A DNA stretch of 64,000 nucleotides from Verrucomicrobiaceae bacterium (GTDB lineage: Bacteria > Verrucomicrobiota > Verrucomicrobiia > Verrucomicrobiales > Verrucomicrobiaceae): assembly GCA_016713035.1 (NCBI GenBank), contig JADJPW010000003.1, positions 310,001-374,000 on the forward strand, read 5' to 3'. The notes below the pieces were generated by a model, which was given only the letters and a program-made list of their open reading frames with translations, was not told where the DNA came from and made no database searches. The position numbers and the translations under genes were made by a program. Below, one piece after another: positions 33,851-43,130 of this stretch (position 1 is the stretch's first letter; every line of letters starts with the position of its first letter).

Positions 33851-36445
33851 ATGAAGCCGCTCCTCGCCCTCATCCTTGTCGCCGCGCCCTTATTCTCGCA
33901 GGAAATTCTGACTCAGACGCATGTTTTGCGTCCTCAGGGCCTCCAGTCCGACTTCCCTGCTCTCACGGCGGCGGCAGATGGCACACCGCACATCGCCTAC
34001 GTGCAGTGGGATGGTGAAAAAGACACCCTGCACCTCGCAAAGCTCGCCGATGGAGTTTTGAGCGATGTTTTGACCATCGGACAGCCCGGCATCATTCACC
34101 AGCCCGCCATCGCTACGGATGGAAATGGCGTGCTGCACGTCATCTGGTCTCAAGTGAATGAAAAAGACCTCATGGAGCTCCGCGCGGCCCAAATCACCGA
34201 TGGGCGTCTCCAAGGCGAAATCACCACACTCGCCGCCGCAGCCACTGGCGGCCACGCTTTTGCCAAAGCGGCCACCAGCCCCGCTGGCGATGTCTGGTGC
34301 GTCTATCAAGGCATGCGCGGAGGCACCGCAGACATCTTCTGCCGTGTTTTTGGGGCAAAGAAGAAAACTTGGTCCTCTGAGATCCGAGTCACCCAGGATG
34401 CCGCAGGTGATTGGGAGCCCTGCGTGGCCTTTGCGGGTGAAACAGCCTGGATTCTCTTTGATTCATCACGCGGCAATGAATTCAACATCTACGCCGCCTC
34501 CATCCGGGCAGATCTCCAAGTCGGTGAAACGAAGCCCCTCATCACCACCGAACGTTACGAAGGCCGCGTTAGCGCCATCGGCTCCAAGGACGGCAAAGGC
34601 CTCTGGATCACCTGCGAGCGCGGCAATCAGCAGTGGGGGCTCGATATGCGTGCCCACGGCCATCCCCAGGGCCTCAATGGCCGCAAAAACACCGTCTTCG
34701 CCTATCTCGATCTCGGCAGTGGAAAGGTGGAGGAAATCACTCCGCCGGACTCGCTGCTAGCAGATCTGCCCGGCCCACAGCCACTCAAAGCTGCCGCGCC
34801 ACGCGGCAACAACCCCAAAGCGAAAGCCAAGGCCGAGCAGCAGGCAAAAGCCCGCGCCGCTAAAGACAAAGAATCAGGCCGCGCCGGCCCCAATGAGATC
34901 GCAGCGCTCAATCTGCCCCATGTCATGCTCGATGCCGCCGGCCGCCCCTGGCTCACTGTGCGTTACTTCAAAGCCTACTGCTGGCGCATCGCCATTTTGC
35001 GTTACGACAGCGTTACAAAGCAGTGGACAAAGCCCTACGCGATACCAGGCAGCGTGTATTCGCAGGATCGGCAGACTCAGCATTCGCTAGCAAGCGATGG
35101 CAGCCTCTGGATCACCTGGCCCAGTGATTTGCGCAGCTCCAAGCTCCACCAAACCAGCGGCATCCACCTGGCCAAAATCGCCACCGATTTGGACCTCCCA
35201 CTCGTCACCGCTGCGGCACCCGCCCCGCGTGAACCTTTCCCGCCCTACATCAATCCCACCACCCCCGAGCGTGACCGCAGTGAGCGCCACACCTGGACGC
35301 ATGATGGCGTGACCTACAAGCTCTACTGGGGCGACTACCACCGCCATACCGACATCTCCAACTGCATCACCGCCAATGACGGCTGCGTGCTGGAGCAGTT
35401 CCGTTACGCCATCGACATGGGCAAGCTCGACACCCTCGGCACCAGCGACCACACCGACATCGCCAAGATTTATCACCCCTACGAGTGGTGGCTGAACCAA
35501 AAAATGGTCGATGTCTTCTACGCACCCGGCTTCTTCACCAGCATGTACGCCTACGAGCGTGAACAGAAGTGGCCCTTCGGCCATCGGAACATGGTCTTCG
35601 CCCAGCGCGGTGGCCCCATCGTGTACATCCAGCGGAAAAACTACCTCGGCTCACCCTGGCAGAAGCTTTTCCCCGTCAAAACCGATGGCACGCCCGAGCT
35701 CCACCCCACCGAGCTCTGGGATGTCCTCACTCGTTACGGGAAGCCCGTTACCGCCATCTCCCACACCGGTGCCACCGGCATGGGCACCGATTGGGATCAG
35801 ATCCCGCCCATCGACCACCGCGTGGAAAACGTCATCGAAATCTTCCAAGGTGCCCGCGTCAGCTACGAGGGGCTCAATGCACCTCAGCCCACCGTCGGCC
35901 TGCGTGAAGGCGAAAAATACAACCACTCCTCCACCGTCGTCGGCGTGCCAGTCGTCGGTGAGCCCATCCGCAGCTTCACCGAGAAGAACAACGGCGTGTA
36001 TCAGCATGCGCTCGAAATCGGCCACAAACTCGGCGTCTGGGCCAACAGCGACCACATCAGCACCCACACCAGCTACGGCGGCGTCTATGTGAAGGAATTC
36101 ACCCGAGAAGGCATCATCGAAGGGCTCAATGCCCGCCGCACCATCGCCGCGACGGACAAGATTTTCATCGAGTTCACCTGCAACGACAAACTCCTCGGCA
36201 CCGAGATCGCCCTCAGCGGCAAACCGGTGCTAAAATTCGCCATCGAAGGCACCGCCCCGCTCAAGCGCATCACTTTGGTCCGCAACGAAAAGAACCACCA
36301 GCAGTGGGAGCCCGGTGCCAAGACATTCTCCCAGACCTACACGGATGAATCTCCCCTGCCCGGCGAGAACCGCTACTACCTCCGCATCGAGCAAAACGAT
36401 GGCAACATGGCCTGGAGCAGCCCCGTCTGGGTGCAGATCAAGTGA
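33851..36445 (+). CDS. DUF3604 (PHP-like) exported protein
   Basis: 864 residues with a signal peptide (MKPLLALILVAAPLFSQ). The first 450 residues look like a beta-propeller or repeated WxxxxG strands. A low-complexity Ala/Lys linker (NNPKAKAKAEQQAKARAAKDKE) lies near residue 320. The C-terminal half is DUF3604: LYWGDYHRHTDISNCITANDGC, LGTSDHTDIAKIYHPYEWW, YAYEREQKWPFGHRNMVF and AISHTGATGMGTDWDQIPP, with His/Asp pairs suited to metal binding as in PHP phosphoesterases. Common and uncharacterised in PVC bacteria. A GTG-initiated extension from 33812 lacks a signal peptide at its start. Confidence 0.8.
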   Translation: MKPLLALILVAAPLFSQEILTQTHVLRPQGLQSDFPALTAAADGTPHIAYVQWDGEKDTLHLAKLADGVLSDVLTIGQPGIIHQPAIATDGNGVLHVIWSQVNEKDLMELRAAQITDGRLQGEITTLAAAATGGHAFAKAATSPAGDVWCVYQGMRGGTADIFCRVFGAKKKTWSSEIRVTQDAAGDWEPCVAFAGETAWILFDSSRGNEFNIYAASIRADLQVGETKPLITTERYEGRVSAIGSKDGKGLWITCERGNQQWGLDMRAHGHPQGLNGRKNTVFAYLDLGSGKVEEITPPDSLLADLPGPQPLKAAAPRGNNPKAKAKAEQQAKARAAKDKESGRAGPNEIAALNLPHVMLDAAGRPWLTVRYFKAYCWRIAILRYDSVTKQWTKPYAIPGSVYSQDRQTQHSLASDGSLWITWPSDLRSSKLHQTSGIHLAKIATDLDLPLVTAAAPAPREPFPPYINPTTPERDRSERHTWTHDGVTYKLYWGDYHRHTDISNCITANDGCVLEQFRYAIDMGKLDTLGTSDHTDIAKIYHPYEWWLNQKMVDVFYAPGFFTSMYAYEREQKWPFGHRNMVFAQRGGPIVYIQRKNYLGSPWQKLFPVKTDGTPELHPTELWDVLTRYGKPVTAISHTGATGMGTDWDQIPPIDHRVENVIEIFQGARVSYEGLNAPQPTVGLREGEKYNHSSTVVGVPVVGEPIRSFTEKNNGVYQHALEIGHKLGVWANSDHISTHTSYGGVYVKEFTREGIIEGLNARRTIAATDKIFIEFTCNDKLLGTEIALSGKPVLKFAIEGTAPLKRITLVRNEKNHQQWEPGAKTFSQTYTDESPLPGENRYYLRIEQNDGNMAWSSPVWVQIK

Positions 36446-36561
36446 TCCCAGCGGAAAAAGCCGATCCAGCGCATCCACGGCCGATCCTTGAGGATGAAAA
36501 AGTCCAAACACACCCCAAGATAGTCGGCGGAGGTTCGTCATGCACGGCGAACACGCCCTTC

Positions 36562-37107
36562 ATGGCTGATCCCACGCAGACTCTATTCCTCGAAACCTTG
36601 CAGCGTTATGAGCGACCACTCATTCGCTATGCTCATGGCTACACTGGGGACTTGGAGGAGGCGCGAGACATCGTGCAGGACGTGTTTGTGAAGCTCAGTC
36701 AGAGCCTCCCCTCCCTCGATCATGAGCGGCTGGCCCCCTGGCTCTTCACCGTGTGCCGCAACCGTGCCCTGGACCACCAGCGCAAACACCGCCGCATCGT
36801 GCTTATGGAAAACGAATCCCTCGATCTCGAAGCCTCCTCTGAGGACGCCCCTGGCGACTCCATGCAGCGCCAGGAGACTGCCGCCGCCCTCCGGCAGCTC
36901 ATCGACACACTCCCCTCACGCCAGCAGGAGGCCGTACGGCTGAAATTCATCGCCGGACTCGATTACAAGCAGATCAGCGAGGCCATGAAAACGAGCATCG
37001 GCAACGTCGGCTACCTCATCCACCACGGCGTGGCCGCCCTACGCATCAAATGGCTCGCACTCGAAGAAGGCGAAACCGCCCCCCACCGCGAGCTAGCTGC
37101 CGCCTGA
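36562..37107 (+). CDS. ECF-type RNA polymerase sigma factor
   Basis: 181 residues. Region 2 YAHGYTGDLEEARDIVQDVFVKLSQ and FTVCRNRALDHQRKHRR, then region 4 LPSRQQEAVRLKFIAGLDYKQISEAMKTSIGNVGYLIHHGVAALR, the HTH of sigma-70 family members. Encoded 34 bp before a VWA protein with an anti-sigma-like N-terminus, a pairing widespread in PVC and some proteobacterial genomes. The ORF runs upstream to 36442, but the ATG at 36562 gives the correct family N-terminus. Confidence 0.88.
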   Translation: MADPTQTLFLETLQRYERPLIRYAHGYTGDLEEARDIVQDVFVKLSQSLPSLDHERLAPWLFTVCRNRALDHQRKHRRIVLMENESLDLEASSEDAPGDSMQRQETAAALRQLIDTLPSRQQEAVRLKFIAGLDYKQISEAMKTSIGNVGYLIHHGVAALRIKWLALEEGETAPHRELAAA

Positions 37108-37141
37108 GCCCATCCAGAACCCCTTTTTGATTTTTAATACC

Positions 37142-39301
37142 ATGAAACACGAAGACATCACCGCCTGGGCGCTCAATGAACTGAGCAGCCAAGAGCGTGA
37201 ACACATCGAGGCCGCACTGCGAGAGAGCCCACAGGCACTCCAAGAAGCCAGCGAGACAAAAACCTTCTGCGAAATGCTCCAGAGCGAGCTGCGAGACGAT
37301 TCACTCGAACTCACCCCCCAGCAGCGCCAGGACCTGCAAAACTCCGAAATCATGTACAAGGCCCTCACGCCTACTTTCACGGCCAAACCCGTGAATTGGC
37401 GTTCCAGCTCGCATTTCGCACCTTGGGCGGCGGTCGCGGCATGCGCAGCCATCGGCGGCTTTTTGGCCTACCAGCACCTCACAGCTCCCGCAAAGCCCCA
37501 AGTCGCCGCCGTGGACACCCGCAAGCTCGAGCCCGAGTACCGCATGTCGCTCGCAACGCACGAGTCAGCGCCCCCTGCCATGCTCAGTGGCCTTCCGGGC
37601 TCCCTGCCAGCCATGCCAGCAGTTCCTCCCAGCTCTGAAGCTGGTGACAAGCTGGCCGAAGTCATTCGCCAAGCAGAGCCCGCCCTGCCGATCACGCAGA
37701 AAATGGCACTCCCCAGTGATTCACAGTCGGGCTTCATCACGCAAGCGGGTGCCATTCCAGGCACCTTGGTACAAAGATCCGATGCTCCATCTAGTTACTC
37801 TTTCCTTCGCGAGCAAAAAGCCCCCGATTCGGAGACTTACGCCCACATCCGCGAAAACACGCTTCAAGACGTGATCCGGCAGCCTTTGTCCACCTTCTCG
37901 ATCGACGTGGACACCGCCTCCTATGCCAATGTGCGGCGCTTTTTGAATCAAAACATGCTCCCACCGCTCAATGCCGTGCGGATCGAAGAGCTCATCAATT
38001 ATTTCCCCACCCAGGACGCCGCACCGGCCGCCGATTCACAGCTCCCCTTTGCCGTGAAGGTCGAAGTCGCCGCCTGTCCCTGGCAGCCACGCCATCAACT
38101 GGCCCGCATCGCCGTGAAAGGCCGTGAAATCGAAAAAGGCAGCAAAGCCAGCAACCTCGTCTTCCTCGTCGATGTCTCTGGCTCCATGAATGAGCCCCAG
38201 AAGCTCCCACTGGTGCAGCAGAGCCTACGCATGCTCGCCCAGCAGCTCGGTGAAAATGATCACGTCTCGCTCGTCACCTATGCCAGTGGCACACAGGTCG
38301 TTTTGCAGCCCACCGGAGGCCAAAAAAATCAGCAAATCATCGCCGCCATCGATCAACTCCGCGCCAATGGCAGCACCAATGGCGCAGGCGGCCTCCAACT
38401 CGCCTACCAACAGGCCGTGGCAGGCTTCATCCCAAACGGCATCAACCGCGTCATTCTCTGCACCGATGGCGACTTCAATGTCGGCATCAGCCAGCCAGCG
38501 GAACTGCATCGCTTCATCACCGAAAAGGCCCGCAGTGGTGTCTTTCTCAGCGTGCTAGGCTACGGCAGCGGCAACCTACAGGATCGCACCATGGAAATCC
38601 TGGCGGACAAAGGAAACGGCAACTACGCCTACATCGACAGCCTCAGTGAAGCACGCAAAGTGCTGGTGGAGCAGATGCAGGGCACCCTAGCCACCATCGC
38701 CAAGGATGTGAAAATCCAAGTCGAGTTCAATCCTGCGCAGGTGCGCTCCTACCGCCTCATCGGCTATGAAAACCGCCTCCTGGCCAAAGAGGACTTCAAC
38801 AACGACAAAAAGGACGCCGGCGAGATCGGTGCCGGGCACAGCGTCGTGGCCCTGTATGAGCTGGTGCCCGCCAATCTACCCGCAGAGGTGGAGCCAGATC
38901 ACCTGGTGGACACCCTGAAGTATCAAACCCTCACTTCACCGGCCAAAAACGAGCCCAATGAGAAAAAGCCCGCCATCTCCACTGCGGCCTCCGCTTTCCA
39001 AAATGAAGCCATGACCGTCAAACTGCGCTACAAACAGCCCGAGGGCGATGTGAGCGCAAAAATCGAAGTCCCCGTGTCCTGCGATCCTGAGAAAATCCTG
39101 CCCGCTAGCCCAGAGATGAGCTTCAGCGCCGCCGTGGCGGGTTTTGGCATGTTACTGCGTGATTCCGGCTACGTGGGCCGCCTCACCTGGGAAGATGTGC
39201 GCAAGCTCGCCCTGAAGGGCAAAGGCAGCGACAAGCTCGGCTACCGTGGCGAGTTCATCCAGCTCATCGACAAAGCCGCAGGGCTCAAGCAGACACGCTA
39301 G
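37142..39301 (+). CDS. YfbK-like von Willebrand factor A protein with anti-sigma-like N-terminus
   Basis: 719 residues. The first 90 residues (ITAWALNELSSQEREHIEAAL) look like a cytoplasmic anti-sigma module, then one membrane helix (WAAVAACAAIGGFLAY, near residue 100). The vWF_A N-terminal box PLSTFSIDVDTASYANVRRF precedes a VWA domain with a MIDAS site (VFLVDVSGSMNEPQ, DxSxS). The C-terminal part matches DUF3520. In related systems this protein is the membrane partner of the upstream sigma factor; MIDAS suggests metal-dependent binding to an extracytoplasmic ligand. Confidence 0.85.
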   Translation: MKHEDITAWALNELSSQEREHIEAALRESPQALQEASETKTFCEMLQSELRDDSLELTPQQRQDLQNSEIMYKALTPTFTAKPVNWRSSSHFAPWAAVAACAAIGGFLAYQHLTAPAKPQVAAVDTRKLEPEYRMSLATHESAPPAMLSGLPGSLPAMPAVPPSSEAGDKLAEVIRQAEPALPITQKMALPSDSQSGFITQAGAIPGTLVQRSDAPSSYSFLREQKAPDSETYAHIRENTLQDVIRQPLSTFSIDVDTASYANVRRFLNQNMLPPLNAVRIEELINYFPTQDAAPAADSQLPFAVKVEVAACPWQPRHQLARIAVKGREIEKGSKASNLVFLVDVSGSMNEPQKLPLVQQSLRMLAQQLGENDHVSLVTYASGTQVVLQPTGGQKNQQIIAAIDQLRANGSTNGAGGLQLAYQQAVAGFIPNGINRVILCTDGDFNVGISQPAELHRFITEKARSGVFLSVLGYGSGNLQDRTMEILADKGNGNYAYIDSLSEARKVLVEQMQGTLATIAKDVKIQVEFNPAQVRSYRLIGYENRLLAKEDFNNDKKDAGEIGAGHSVVALYELVPANLPAEVEPDHLVDTLKYQTLTSPAKNEPNEKKPAISTAASAFQNEAMTVKLRYKQPEGDVSAKIEVPVSCDPEKILPASPEMSFSAAVAGFGMLLRDSGYVGRLTWEDVRKLALKGKGSDKLGYRGEFIQLIDKAAGLKQTR

Positions 39302-39343
39302 AGCCTTTCACGACTGATCCCTCTGCTCAATTCAGCTCCGCCA

Positions 39344-40424
39344 TTACTCCGCACTGGCATTTTGCGGCCCCGTGATGACCTGGAGGCGTGAGCGGGTGAT
39401 GGCAGCACGGGCGACATCTCGCTCCTCTGGGTTCAGCTCGCGTGCAGCTCCGAGCTGGAGGTGTGCAGGCTGGATTTCGAGCAGTAGCAGATCCAGCAGG
39501 CTGCGGTCGCAGTTGGTGATGATGTCTAGATCGGCCCCCAGACGCAGCATGGAGAGCAGATTGAGCGATTCCTTGCTGGTGAGCACATGCGCATAGCGCA
39601 GGATGGCAAAGGCACGACCGATCTGGTCATGCAGCATCACCGCGTGGTCCTCGACCAGCTTGGCGCGGGCTGTCTGCTCACTGCGGATGACGCCTTCGAT
39701 GACTTTTTTCGATCTGGGTGATGATGTCCGGCTCTGCCTCGCCCAGTGTGTGCTGATTGCTGATCTGGAAGAGATTCCCCAGCGCCTCTGTGCCCTCACC
39801 ATAGAGACCGCGCACAGCTAGGCCGATCTTGCTCACCGCTTTGATGACTTGATTGATCTGATCCAGCAGCACGAGTCCGGGCAGATGCAGCATCACGCTG
39901 GCACGCATGCCAGTGCCCAGATTCGTCGGACATGCGGTGAGGTAGCCCAGATGCTGATTAAAGGCATAAGGCAAAGCGGCCTCGATCTCACTGTCCACAC
40001 GGTCCACCAGTTCATACGCACCGCGCAGATTCAGGCCTGGCCGGATGCCCTGGAGGCGGAAATGGTCCTCCTCATTGATCATGATGGAGACACTCTGGCG
40101 GCGATCGATCACCACGGCGCAGCCAGTGGTGCGTGCAGCATGCTCACGACTCACGAGGTGACGCTCCACGAGCACTTGCTTGCGGATTTTGCTCAGCTCC
40201 ACGTAATCGACGCTGTATCCATCCCGCATCTCTGGCAGCGCCTCGACGACGGGACGCGTATGCTCCAGCAGCTCCACCCGCTGGTGCTCCTGGCTGAAGC
40301 CGGGAAAGGGGAACCCGCGCACATTCCGCGCTAGTCGCACGCGTGAGGTCATCACGATGTCCGAGTGCGGGCCGCTGCCTTTCATCCAATCGGCAGGGTT
40401 TTTGATCAGGGTAGCAAAGCGCAT
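39344..40424 (-). CDS. mcsB: Protein-arginine kinase McsB, apparent frameshift
   Basis: About 360 residues in two frames. The N-terminal frame holds VMTSRVRLARNVRGFPFP, MINEEDHFRLQ and TACPTNLGTGMRASVM, the ATP:guanido phosphotransferase core with its conserved Cys. At 39704-39709 a run of six T (six A in the gene) breaks the frame: the first frame would end KSHRRRHPQ, the other continues VIEGVIRSEQTARAKLV to the natural end. Removing one A restores a normal McsB. McsB phosphorylates arginine residues to mark proteins for ClpCP degradation. Preceded by mcsA, as in other genomes. The frameshift may be an assembly error in the homopolymer. Confidence 0.8.
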
Positions 40425-40495
40425 CATAGGATGTGAAATGGGAAAAGGGTGTGGGACACGGATCGGATAGAGGACGAGCGCGGTGCAGGAGCACT

Positions 40496-41113
40496 CTACT
40501 TGGCGCCGGATTTCACGAGCTCGTCGATCTTCAGCTTGATGACGCCCGCGTCCTCGTAGCGCTCCTCTTTGACCGCGAGATCGAGCTCAGCGCGGAGTTT
40601 TTTCAAATCACTTTCAGGAGCAGGTGGTGGCGCGGGGAGCGGCGCAGGTGCGACGGGCAGCTCCACCGATGTCGCCGTGCTGATGATCGGCTCTGGCTGG
40701 GGCTTGGGCGCAGTGATGGGCACGCTACTGCGGCGGGGTTTTGACGGTGTAGGCAGGGCTGGGATGGAGCTCGGACGCTTTCCCAGGTGGTGTATGCCTT
40801 TATGCATACCGCGCAGCATGCTATCGAGCCCATCCTGAAAGGCGATGTAGCACTCTGGGCAGCCCATACGGCCGATCTTGCGGAACTGCCCAGCTGTGAA
40901 GCCGCAGGCTGGGCATGCGATGTCGGCAACGGGGTCTGCCGCACGTGTGGATTGGCTCACAAAAGCCTCCGCCAGACCGAATCCGGCCTCATTGGTCACG
41001 CCCTTCTCTTTCGAGCAGTTTTCGCACAGGTTTACTGTGGTCATCTGACCGTTGATGATTTGGGTGAGGAAAACACTGGCCTCGGCTTCGCATACGTCAC
41101 ACTTTTTGAGCAT
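40496..41113 (-). CDS. mcsA: McsA-like zinc-binding protein with UVR motif
   Basis: 205 residues from the ATG at 41113. Four CxxC pairs (CDVC, CENC, CPAC, CPEC) form two zinc clusters, with VFLTQIINGQMTTVNLCENC typical of McsA. A proline-rich linker (PAPLPAPPPAPE) leads to a C-terminal UvrB/C motif (LRAELDLAVKEERYEDAGVIKLKIDEL). McsA activates the arginine kinase McsB, encoded 71 bp downstream. The reading frame goes up to 41173, but the region before the ATG does not look like the family start. Confidence 0.82.
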   Translation of the reverse strand: MLKKCDVCEAEASVFLTQIINGQMTTVNLCENCSKEKGVTNEAGFGLAEAFVSQSTRAADPVADIACPACGFTAGQFRKIGRMGCPECYIAFQDGLDSMLRGMHKGIHHLGKRPSSIPALPTPSKPRRSSVPITAPKPQPEPIISTATSVELPVAPAPLPAPPPAPESDLKKLRAELDLAVKEERYEDAGVIKLKIDELVKSGAK

Positions 41114-41145
41114 GAGGTACTGGTTATGACAGCAAACCGGACACG

Positions 41146-41760
41146 TCAACCGATGCCCTGCGCTACCCGCCACGCTGCCACGGCAGCCTCGAATTCTGCA
41201 TGCTTCGCAAAGCTGTAATGAAACACCTCAAAACCCATCCTGGCCGCTGTCTCGATATTCGGCAGCAGATCGTCCACATAGAAGGTCCGCGCCGGGTCGA
41301 GATCGTATTTTTCGATCGTGTGGCGAAAAATCTCCTCCCCCGGCTTCGAGCACCGCGCCTCATGCGAGTACACTCCGCCATCGAAGTGCTGAAACAGGTC
41401 ATACGTCTTCCAGAAGTAGTCCACATGCAGCCCGCTCGTATTGGAGAGCAGGTACATCGGCACCTTACCAGCTAGCGATGCCAGCACTGGCCGCATCGGC
41501 GTGTTTTCGGTGAAAATCTCGCACCAGATGCTCACAAACTCCTCCGCCGTGCCGGTGAAGCCGGTCAGCCGCATGCCATCCCGCACAAACTCCGCATCCG
41601 ACATCCGCCCGTCCTCATACGGCCCTTTGATGTCATCAAAGCAGCGCAGCACGGTCTCCGCTGGATGCGGGCACTTTTCGGCCAAGCGCCGTGCGGCGGG
41701 GAGGAAGTCGAAGTCGATCAAAACCTTACCGACATCAGATACAAAAGCTGGAGAAGACAT
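41146..41760 (-). CDS. HAD-superfamily hydrolase (YihX-like)
   Basis: 204 residues. Motif I is SDVGKVLIDFDF (Asp nucleophile; the second acidic position is Gly, as in YihX- and epoxide hydrolase-like HADs), motif II LLSNTSG, motif III lysine in RCSKPGEEIF and motif IV TFYVDDLLPNIETA (DD). A small phosphatase of unknown substrate. The longer ORF extends to 41958; the ATG at 41760 leaves 100 bp to the divergent gene at 41861. Confidence 0.75.
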   Translation of the reverse strand: MSSPAFVSDVGKVLIDFDFLPAARRLAEKCPHPAETVLRCFDDIKGPYEDGRMSDAEFVRDGMRLTGFTGTAEEFVSIWCEIFTENTPMRPVLASLAGKVPMYLLSNTSGLHVDYFWKTYDLFQHFDGGVYSHEARCSKPGEEIFRHTIEKYDLDPARTFYVDDLLPNIETAARMGFEVFHYSFAKHAEFEAAVAAWRVAQGIG

Positions 41761-41860
41761 GTGGCGCGGAGAGTGGCGGAACTCGCCGTATCGAGCAACT
41801 ACGGAAAGTCGCATCCTGCGAGAAGCGATCACTGCGGTCGTTTTGAAATCACTCATCGTC

Positions 41861-43096
41861 ATGCCCACTCGCCGCCAAATCCTTTCCTCGCTCACACTGA
41901 CACCCTTTGCCGCCTGTGGGCAGGAAACGCCCTCCTTCCCGCCCACGCGGGTCATCACGCGTGGACCGGGCTTCCATTGGTTCGCGTATTATGACAAGCT
42001 CCAGTTCTCACCAGACAACCGCTTTGTCCTGAGCAATCGAGTCCATTTCGAGCACCGCTCACCCACGGCAGAGGATGTGATCGAGGTGGGTATGGTCGAT
42101 CTGCATGAAAAGGACCGCTGGATCCCACTGGGCAAATCCAACGCATGGAATTGGCAGCAGGGCTGCATGCTCCAGTGGATCCCTGGCACGGAAAGCAAAG
42201 TGATCTGGAATGACCGCGAAAAGGACCGCTTCGTCAGTCACATCCTGGATGTCAAAACGGGCGAAAAACACACCATTCCGGCCCCCATCTATGCTTTGAG
42301 CCCGAATGGCAACGAAGCCGTAAGCTGTGATTTTTCACGCGTGGCGGATTGTAGGCCAGGATATGGCTACGCGGGCATCCGGGACCGATTTTTCGATGAA
42401 ATGGCTCCCACAGGCAGTGGTGTCACGCATGTCAATATCGAGACCGGTGCGGAGAAGCTCATCGTCAGCCACGAGCTACTCTCCAAAACCGGTGTCGTCA
42501 TTGAAAACCACCCGACCTCGAAGCACCACGCCTACCACTTGCTCGTCGGGCCGGATGGGAAGCGCTTCATCATGCTGCACCGCTGGACACAGCCCAAAGG
42601 CGGCCATCTCACACGCCTCATCACCGCGAACATGGATGGCAGCGACCTACGCATCGTGATCCCGAACGGCTATGCCTCCCACTTCATCTGGCGTGATGCC
42701 AACCACATCCTCTCGCAGGGGAAAGGCTGGCTCGGGAATCAGGAATGGGGCGATTTCCTGTTTGAGGACCGCGACAGCGGCATCGTCGCCGAGATCGGCC
42801 ACGGCGTACTCGATGGCGGCGGCCACCTCACCTATCTGAAGAACAACGAGTGGATCCTCAACGACACCTACCCCAAAGGCATCCGCCGCATCCAGACGCC
42901 GCATCTTTATCACATCGCGACGAACAAGCGCATCGACCTCGGCCACTTCCCACAGCCACCAGATTACAAAGGCGAATGGCGTGTGGACTGCCACCCACGT
43001 AGCAGCCGTGATGAAAAACTCGTCTGCATCGACGCTCCAGACGGCGACAAAGGCCGCCAGCTCCACCTCATCGACATCCGAGGGCTGATGAGTTGA
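41861..43096 (+). CDS. Exported beta-propeller-like protein (oligogalacturonate lyase/TolB-like)
   Basis: 411 residues. N-terminus MPTRRQILSSLTLTPFAACG contains a twin-arginine (TRRQIL) and a lipobox-like FAAC, so Tat export or lipidation is possible. The body is built of repeated WD-like strands (YYDKLQFSPDNRFVLSNRV, MLQWIPGTESKVIWNDRE, ANMDGSDLRIVI, GHGVLDGGGHLTYLKNNEWIL), the TolB/oligogalacturonate-lyase type of propeller. Specific function unknown. A longer frame begins at 41441 on the opposite strand of the HAD gene and is not used. Confidence 0.6.
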   Translation: MPTRRQILSSLTLTPFAACGQETPSFPPTRVITRGPGFHWFAYYDKLQFSPDNRFVLSNRVHFEHRSPTAEDVIEVGMVDLHEKDRWIPLGKSNAWNWQQGCMLQWIPGTESKVIWNDREKDRFVSHILDVKTGEKHTIPAPIYALSPNGNEAVSCDFSRVADCRPGYGYAGIRDRFFDEMAPTGSGVTHVNIETGAEKLIVSHELLSKTGVVIENHPTSKHHAYHLLVGPDGKRFIMLHRWTQPKGGHLTRLITANMDGSDLRIVIPNGYASHFIWRDANHILSQGKGWLGNQEWGDFLFEDRDSGIVAEIGHGVLDGGGHLTYLKNNEWILNDTYPKGIRRIQTPHLYHIATNKRIDLGHFPQPPDYKGEWRVDCHPRSSRDEKLVCIDAPDGDKGRQLHLIDIRGLMS

Positions 43097-43130
43097 TGGG
43101 GAGAGTCGATCGCGACAGAAGGAGCATCTT

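Noticed and set aside
39700..39712. Programmed -1 frameshift at A-AAA-AAG in mcsB
   Set aside because: The downstream McsB frame requires +1, and the heptamer is not in the phase needed for canonical -1 slippage.
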